Shown: piece after piece, positions 5,638 to 9,844 of the stretch
How the letters are laid out: each line of letters begins with the position of its first letter
Numbering within the stretch: position 1 is the stretch's first letter
From: CAZMXI01 sp964570205
GTDB taxonomy: Bacteria > Planctomycetota > Phycisphaerae > Tepidisphaerales > Tepidisphaeraceae
Reading direction: 5' to 3'
NCBI GenBank assembly: GCA_964570205.1
Contig: CAZMXI010000178.1
Coordinates: 1-9,844 of the forward strand
DNA length: 9,844 nucleotides
Made by a program: the position numbers and the translations under genes
Notes under the pieces: generated by a model
Database searches by the model: none
The model's input: the letters and a program-made list of their open reading frames with translations, nothing else
Told to the model about the DNA's origin: nothing

Positions 5638-7860
5638 TCAGTATCGGATGACGACGACTTCATGAATGTCGTTGATGGTCAATTCCAAACTCTGACGCTT
5701 CTCGACATCCACCTTTGTTGCCCGACTGAGCGTTTTCACATCGCGCTGCGTCCGGTCGAGAGCGATGGAAACCCTGTAGATGGGAGCATCTTCGATCAGA
5801 CCGGGCAGGGCATAGGGGCGGTTGCGAGGGGGTGTGGCCGTGCCCGTGGGATTGTAGGCGATGAGGTGGATGCGCAGGGTGCGAGCATCCGGGTCATCGG
5901 TGACAACCGCCTCGACATTGGCCGGCGCAGAGAAGCGCACGGCGGGGGAGGGGTGCAGCAGGCGAACGGCGCCGGCCAGCAGTTTCCTTGCTTCGACGAT
6001 GGGGTGTTCCGACGCTGTGGCGAAATCGGGCGAGCATGCCAGGGTGAGGACACCGCCCCGGCCGACCTTGTTGAGCAGTGCCGCGGGGCCGACCCGCTTG
6101 TCGGGACTCATGGGCCAATCGGTCCCCTCCGCGCCCTCTTTCTGTCGCGTGGTGCGGTGGGGCTTGTACAACTCCCCGATGGGCTGGGCACTCATGGGGC
6201 TGTAGACGGTGGCCGGGCCTTCGACGAGGAACGGGGTGGGCAGCTCCAGGTCCCTGCCAAGTTCGGGTCTTCGGGCGTGATCGACGCCGCCCGACAGCCT
6301 GGCCGAGTGTGACGAAGACGATCGCGACAGCTTGACCCAATTGTCCATGCTCTTGAGACGCTCCAGGACTTTCGCGCCGATCAGGTCGGCCAGCATGGAG
6401 TCTGTCTGGGGCTGGCCCATTTGGTCGTATTGGCCGGTGTGGCCCGTGACGAGCAGGTTGCCGCCCTCCCGCACGTACTGGCTGAAGAGGGCCACCTCTC
6501 CGGCCGACAGAATGCCTGCGTTCGGAAGCACGACGACTGGAAAGCGTTTCAGGCCCTCCAGCGAGAGGTTCTCATCCAGCAGCACGCCGAACTGGATGTG
6601 TTCCATCACGCAGGCGCGGTGGGCGCCCTGGAAGCTCTGGAAATACCGCCCAGGCTCTTCGCGGCCGATCCAGTCGCGGGTGTGGCTGCTGAAATAGAGG
6701 CCCGCCTCGTACACCGGGGTGTGGCCGAAATGCTCGCGTTTCTGCCTCGCCTCTTTGAAAGCGGCCAAGGTGCGCTGGTAGGCGATCGGGTCGAGTCGGC
6801 CGTCGAAAGCCGTCTTGTCAACCATCGTCACGAAGGCGCCGTGCGAGAGCAGGGTGAACAGCTCCCACCGAATGTCGTTTGGCGGGCGGGTGGTCTGGTC
6901 GTGGTACATGCGGACACTCCGCTGCATGGCCACTTGAAACGGTCTTCCGGGGGTGGCTGCCCGGTAGAACTGGGCGTTGAGCCCCACACCCAAGGCGCTG
7001 AAGCCCCAGACGCCCGTTTCGCCCGTGACAAAGTCGGCGTTGACGGCATGCTGAACGGGCCGTTGGCCGACCTCGAACGAAAATGGCGGGTTGCCGTGGT
7101 AGTTAAAGTCCACGGTGGCGCTGGGTTTGGCGCTCTTGATGTACGCGTAGAGGGCCTTTTCGAATCGTTCGCTGGAGCGGTAGCGGAATTCGAGCATGTC
7201 GTTCCAGGCCTCATCCCAGGTCGTTCCGGCGGGCAGGGGCCGACGAAACTCCTTCTGGAAGAGCTTGCGGCAGGTGTCGCAACAGCATCCATATGGCGGG
7301 CCGAAGCCCTGGTCGAGCATGTCGATGTGAAAGCCGTCGATGCCGTAGGCGAGTTGCTCGGCGAGGATTGCCTTCATCGCCTCCAGGTAGCCGGAGTTGT
7401 AGCAGAACCGGCCGAGAGGCTTGCCATCGGCGCCGCGCATCTCCCATTCCGGGTGGGCCTTGAGATAGTGGCCACCTTGCTGGACGACGCAGTAAGCGAT
7501 GGCGGGGAGCTTGTGCCTGCGGGCCTCGGCTACGGCGTCGCGGAGGGGGTCGCGATTGCGCAGGCCGGGCGCCTTGGGCAGGATATTGGAGTCGTAGTAG
7601 GCGTAGTCGCCGTCGCGGGCCCAGAGGACGACGTATTCGCTGTTGGCTTCGGCGGCCATGCGGACGATCTCCCGGCCGTCAAAGAGCTCGCAGTATTGCG
7701 GATCTTTCGGGTCGCTGTGCCCGAACTGAGCGCCAGTGGGTCCGATTTCCATCCCCACGAGGCATCGCTCGAACCAGGGTCTTTCCGCAGCCGTTGCCGT
7801 GGTGGACATGACCAGCGCTGCGATGACCGCCCGGATGAACGTGGACCGATCGACGAGCAT
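5638..7860 (-). CDS. Secreted glycoside-hydrolase-like protein (GHL6-like barrel plus GH42-type trimerisation-like domain)
   Basis: 740-aa exported protein; residues 1-25 form a Sec signal (RAVIAALVMSTTATAA). Residues 40-400 look like the TIM barrel of the hypothetical glycosyl hydrolase group (GHL6/GH29/GH42-like): EIVRMAAEANSEYVVLWARD, HPEWEMRGADGKPLGR, and YGIDGFHIDMLDQGF. D175, D180 and E281 (FVTGETGVWG) are candidate catalytic residues, not proven. A cysteine cluster, C192-C193-C194-D-T-C197, could bind metal. Residues 430-520 (FPVVVLPNAGILSAGEVAL, YVREGGNLLVTG) match the class I glutaminase-like trimerisation domain of GH42 beta-galactosidases. A serine-rich stretch lies near 540, and a beta-sandwich probably ends the protein. 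ATG 7860 has AAGGAGG four bases upstream. It diverges from the GH95 fucosidase gene, suggesting action on the same glycan. Substrate unknown; alpha-fucoside or beta-galactoside are guesses. Confidence 0.8.
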   Translation of the reverse strand: MLVDRSTFIRAVIAALVMSTTATAAERPWFERCLVGMEIGPTGAQFGHSDPKDPQYCELFDGREIVRMAAEANSEYVVLWARDGDYAYYDSNILPKAPGLRNRDPLRDAVAEARRHKLPAIAYCVVQQGGHYLKAHPEWEMRGADGKPLGRFCYNSGYLEAMKAILAEQLAYGIDGFHIDMLDQGFGPPYGCCCDTCRKLFQKEFRRPLPAGTTWDEAWNDMLEFRYRSSERFEKALYAYIKSAKPSATVDFNYHGNPPFSFEVGQRPVQHAVNADFVTGETGVWGFSALGVGLNAQFYRAATPGRPFQVAMQRSVRMYHDQTTRPPNDIRWELFTLLSHGAFVTMVDKTAFDGRLDPIAYQRTLAAFKEARQKREHFGHTPVYEAGLYFSSHTRDWIGREEPGRYFQSFQGAHRACVMEHIQFGVLLDENLSLEGLKRFPVVVLPNAGILSAGEVALFSQYVREGGNLLVTGHTGQYDQMGQPQTDSMLADLIGAKVLERLKSMDNWVKLSRSSSSHSARLSGGVDHARRPELGRDLELPTPFLVEGPATVYSPMSAQPIGELYKPHRTTRQKEGAEGTDWPMSPDKRVGPAALLNKVGRGGVLTLACSPDFATASEHPIVEARKLLAGAVRLLHPSPAVRFSAPANVEAVVTDDPDARTLRIHLIAYNPTGTATPPRNRPYALPGLIEDAPIYRVSIALDRTQRDVKTLSRATKVDVEKRQSLELTINDIHEVVVIRY

Positions 7861-7864
7861 GATT

Positions 7865-7871
7865 CCTCCTT
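7865..7871 (-). promoter_or_regulatory. Strong ribosome binding site of the GHL6-like gene
   Basis: The reverse strand reads AAGGAGG four bases before ATG 7860. It fixes the start within an open frame that continues to about 8064, beyond the start of the divergent gene. Confidence 0.8.
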
Positions 7872-7891
7872 GGCGAGAGTCGATGCGCGAT

Positions 7892-7903
7892 GAGAGGCTT
7901 CTC
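7892..7903. promoter_or_regulatory. Quasi-palindrome in the shared hydrolase control region
   Basis: GAGAGGCTTCTC is a 12-base palindrome with one G-T mismatch pair. It lies between the two divergent hydrolase genes, near the predicted start of the minus-strand transcript, where a repressor site would be expected. Operator function is a guess. Confidence 0.2.
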
Positions 7904-7917
7904 GCGCGGCCGCCGAG

Positions 7918-7944
7918 AGGATATTGTGCTGATGGGGTGGTCAA
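7918..7944 (-). promoter_or_regulatory. Candidate promoter of the GHL6-like gene
   Basis: On the reverse strand TTGACC (7944-7939) matches five of six -35 bases and TATCCT (7923-7918) four of six -10 bases. The 15-base spacer is shorter than ideal. It would give a leader of about 50 bases. I did not find a comparable plus-strand promoter for the fucosidase gene. Confidence 0.28.
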
Positions 7945-7994
7945 AGTCGATATCCGGCGCTGCGTCGCCGGCCGCAGGATTGAGAGGAGAGTCC

Positions 7995-9844
7995 ATGAAT
8001 CCAGCAAATCGCCTCTTGTTTCTGGCTCTGGTGGCCACGGGTTTGGCCGCGGCGCGGGTGTCATCCGCGGCTGGCGATCCGCCCGCCAGGGGCATGGCTT
8101 TCGACGGCCAGGGCGAGATCCTGGAGACCGTGCACTGCGAGGCGCTGGACCTGACCGAATCCATTACCCTCGAGGCCTGGATCAAGCCGGCGAAGTTCGG
8201 CGAGCCTGGCGTGCGCGTGATCGACAAGAGCCCGGCGGGGGCGCAAACGGGTTACATGCTCGACACGTACCCGGGCAATTCGGTGCGGTTCCTGCTGGCC
8301 GAAGGCCAACTCGCGGCGAGGGACGCGCTGACCCCGAACCAGTGGGCGCACGTCGCGGGAGTCTTCAACGCATCACAAGGCAATTACAGGATTTACGTGA
8401 ATGGGAAGCAGGTCGCCGATGCGAGCCGGCCGGGCATGAAGCGCATCGAACGCAACCAGTTGCCGTTGCGGATCGGGGCGGACAGCGCGGGCGAGCATCG
8501 CTATCGCGGCGAGATGGCGCGGGTCACGATTTACAGCCGCGCGCTGTCAGCGCAGGAGATCGCCGCGCTTGCGGCCGAGCCGGCCATGAAGTCATTGAAC
8601 CTCGACGGCCGCGTCGCCGACTGGAACCTCGCCGCGGCCGGACCTGCGGCTTATGTCAGCGCTGCCCCGGGCTCGCTGAAGCTCAAGCGCCCGCCGCAGC
8701 TCACCGGCGAGGCCCCGCCGCCCGAATCACCGCTCTGGACGCTCTGGTATCGCCAGCCTGCGCGCAACTGGAATGAAGCGTTGCCTCTGGGCAACGGCCG
8801 CCTCGGCGCGATGGTCTTCGGCAACACCGCCGAGGAGCGCATTCAGCTCAACGAGGACACCCTCTGGTCCGGCGTGCCGCACAGTTATGCGGTGGATGGG
8901 GCAGCGCAGTATCTGCCGGAGGTGCGTCGCCTGCTCTTCGCCGGCAAGGAGGGCGAGGCCACCGCCCTGGCGAACCGGCATCTCATGGGCAGGCCGGTTT
9001 TCCAGCAGGGTTATCAGCCGCTGGGCGACCTGCATCTGCTTTTTGAGGGCCATGAGGATGCCGCCGACTACCGCCGCGAGCTTGATATTCGCACCGGCGT
9101 TGCCCGTATGCGGTATCGGGTGGGCGATGCCACGATCACGCGGGAGGTGTTCATCTCCGCGCCCGATCAGGTTCTGGCTGTTCGACTGGCGGCCGACAAG
9201 CCCGGCCGGCTCTCATTCATCGCTGCCCTCTCCAGCCCGCACCAGAACACCATCGCCCAGGATGGCCCCACCCAGGTCCGCCAGCGCGGCCAATGGATCG
9301 GCGACGGCAGGGACCGCTCCCTGATGGCCGGCGTGAAGGGTGGCGGCATCCGCTTCGAGTCGGCCCTTCAAGCCCGCAACGAAGGTGGATCGATCGCCAT
9401 CGCCGACGGCCGAATCGCCGTCAAGGATGCCGACAGCGCGGTTCTCCTGTTCGCCGCCGCAACGAGCTTCAGGAACTACAAGGACATCAGCGGCGACCCC
9501 GAGCCGGTCTGGCGCCGACACATGGCGGCGGCGGCCGACAAGCCGTACTCAGCGCTGCTGAAGTCGCATCAGGACGATGTCCGCCGCCTCATGGACCGCG
9601 TTACACTCGATCTCGGCGGCGCGGATGCCGCCCGGCGCCCCACCGACCAGCGCCTCAGGGCCGTGCAGCAGGGAAGCGACGACCCGCACCTGTGCGCCCT
9701 GTATTTTCAGTTCGGCCGATACCTGCTGGCATCCAGCAGCCGGCCGGGCACCCAGCCGGCGAATCTCCAGGGCATCTGGAACCAGGATGTCTCGCCCGCC
9801 TGGGGCAGCAAGTGGACCGTCAACATCAACACCGAGATGAATTA
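7995..9844 (+). CDS. Secreted LamG-containing GH95 alpha-L-fucosidase, N-terminal part (runs off right edge)
   Basis: 616 codons are visible, open to the window edge. Residues 1-26 are a Sec signal (RLLFLALVATGLAAA). Residues 34-195 form a LamG/concanavalin-like jellyroll (AFDGQGE, ITLEAWIKP, WAHVAGVFN, RIYVNGKQVAD, YRGEMARVTIYSRALS), probably a carbohydrate-binding module. A linker leads to the GH95 N-terminal beta-domain (about 251-470: WYRQPARNWNEALPLGNGRL, IQLNEDTLWSGVP). The (alpha/alpha)6 catalytic domain then begins (LYFQFGRYLLASSSRPGTQP, NLQGIWNQDVSPAW). The last residues, VNINTEMN, carry N610 and N612, equivalent to N421/N423 that act in the inverting mechanism of Bifidobacterium AfcA; the catalytic Glu and Asp would lie beyond the window. 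GH95 enzymes release terminal L-fucose, or L-galactose in some members, from glycans. ATG 7995 has GAGGAG five bases upstream. Confidence 0.9.
   Translation, partial: MNPANRLLFLALVATGLAAARVSSAAGDPPARGMAFDGQGEILETVHCEALDLTESITLEAWIKPAKFGEPGVRVIDKSPAGAQTGYMLDTYPGNSVRFLLAEGQLAARDALTPNQWAHVAGVFNASQGNYRIYVNGKQVADASRPGMKRIERNQLPLRIGADSAGEHRYRGEMARVTIYSRALSAQEIAALAAEPAMKSLNLDGRVADWNLAAAGPAAYVSAAPGSLKLKRPPQLTGEAPPPESPLWTLWYRQPARNWNEALPLGNGRLGAMVFGNTAEERIQLNEDTLWSGVPHSYAVDGAAQYLPEVRRLLFAGKEGEATALANRHLMGRPVFQQGYQPLGDLHLLFEGHEDAADYRRELDIRTGVARMRYRVGDATITREVFISAPDQVLAVRLAADKPGRLSFIAALSSPHQNTIAQDGPTQVRQRGQWIGDGRDRSLMAGVKGGGIRFESALQARNEGGSIAIADGRIAVKDADSAVLLFAAATSFRNYKDISGDPEPVWRRHMAAAADKPYSALLKSHQDDVRRLMDRVTLDLGGADAARRPTDQRLRAVQQGSDDPHLCALYFQFGRYLLASSSRPGTQPANLQGIWNQDVSPAWGSKWTVNINTEMN

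Noticed and set aside
4275..5663. 462-codon minus-strand open frame antisense to yjbQ and the sirtuin gene.
   Set aside because: Both plus-strand genes are clear family members. The antisense product is rich in His, Arg and Pro with no domain, typical of a shadow frame.
6421..7893. 490-codon plus-strand open frame antisense to the secreted hydrolase.
   Set aside because: The minus strand has a signal peptide, a ribosome binding site and recognisable domains; the antisense frame has none.
7861..8064. N-terminal extension of the secreted hydrolase by 68 residues.
   Set aside because: It would bury the signal peptide and the AAGGAGG site and overlap the divergent gene; the extension is Pro/Arg-rich with no domain.
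7736..8776. 346-codon plus-strand open frame overlapping the start of the fucosidase gene.
   Set aside because: It is out of frame with the well-supported LamG-GH95 coding sequence, which starts at 7995 with its own ribosome binding site.
1..9844. Search for CRISPR repeats, tRNAs, transposons, phage genes, defence systems and toxin-antitoxin pairs.
   Set aside because: No regularly spaced repeats, cloverleaf-like sequence, transposase, integrase or nuclease motif was seen by eye. Nothing supports a new multi-gene defence or mobile system.

Overview
This is a GC-rich bacterial window of about 9.8 kb with eight complete or right-truncated genes and one left-truncated gene. The gene content points to a planctomycete-like organism or a related PVC-group bacterium: a Tat-exported TIM-barrel sugar isomerase, a xylose-isomerase-like protein, a secreted GHL6-like hydrolase, and a secreted GH95 alpha-L-fucosidase with a LamG domain. 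This assignment is inferred from content only; no rRNA or other marker gene is present.

Layout: (1) bases 1-165, minus strand: N-terminus of a UvrD/PcrA-type helicase running off the left edge, with an altered Walker A motif. (2) 318-1199, plus: Tat-exported hydroxypyruvate-isomerase/3-epimerase-like protein. (3) 1277-2188, plus: GlpG rhomboid protease with its N-terminal cytoplasmic domain. A perfect-stem hairpin at 2212-2235 separates it from the convergent genes to the right. (4) 2266-3303, minus: xylose-isomerase-like enzyme in which one metal ligand is histidine instead of aspartate. (5) 3374-4183, minus: Kdo/WaaP-like lipopolysaccharide kinase. (6) 4350-4772, plus: YjbQ/UPF0047 protein. 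(7) 4794-5633, plus: SIR2-family deacetylase, probably co-transcribed with YjbQ. (8) 5638-7860, minus: secreted glycoside-hydrolase-like protein. (9) 7995 to the right edge, plus: secreted LamG-GH95 alpha-L-fucosidase, cut just after its conserved NIN motif.

The clearest functional theme is sugar acquisition and conversion. Two secreted hydrolase genes diverge from a shared 134-bp intergenic region, and two TIM-barrel isomerases lie to the left. The export signals place the fucosidase, the GHL6-like protein and one isomerase outside the cytoplasm; the xylose-isomerase-like protein has no signal and should be cytoplasmic. No transporter, sugar kinase or regulator is visible, so a single pathway cannot be claimed. 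The remaining genes (helicase, GlpG, lipid A-type kinase, YjbQ, sirtuin) look like housekeeping or envelope functions.

I found no CRISPR array, tRNA, rRNA, insertion sequence, phage gene or toxin-antitoxin module, and no convincing new multi-gene system. The best leads are substitutions at active-site positions (both isomerases and the helicase P-loop), the uncharacterised secreted hydrolase, and the shared regulatory region of the two hydrolase genes.
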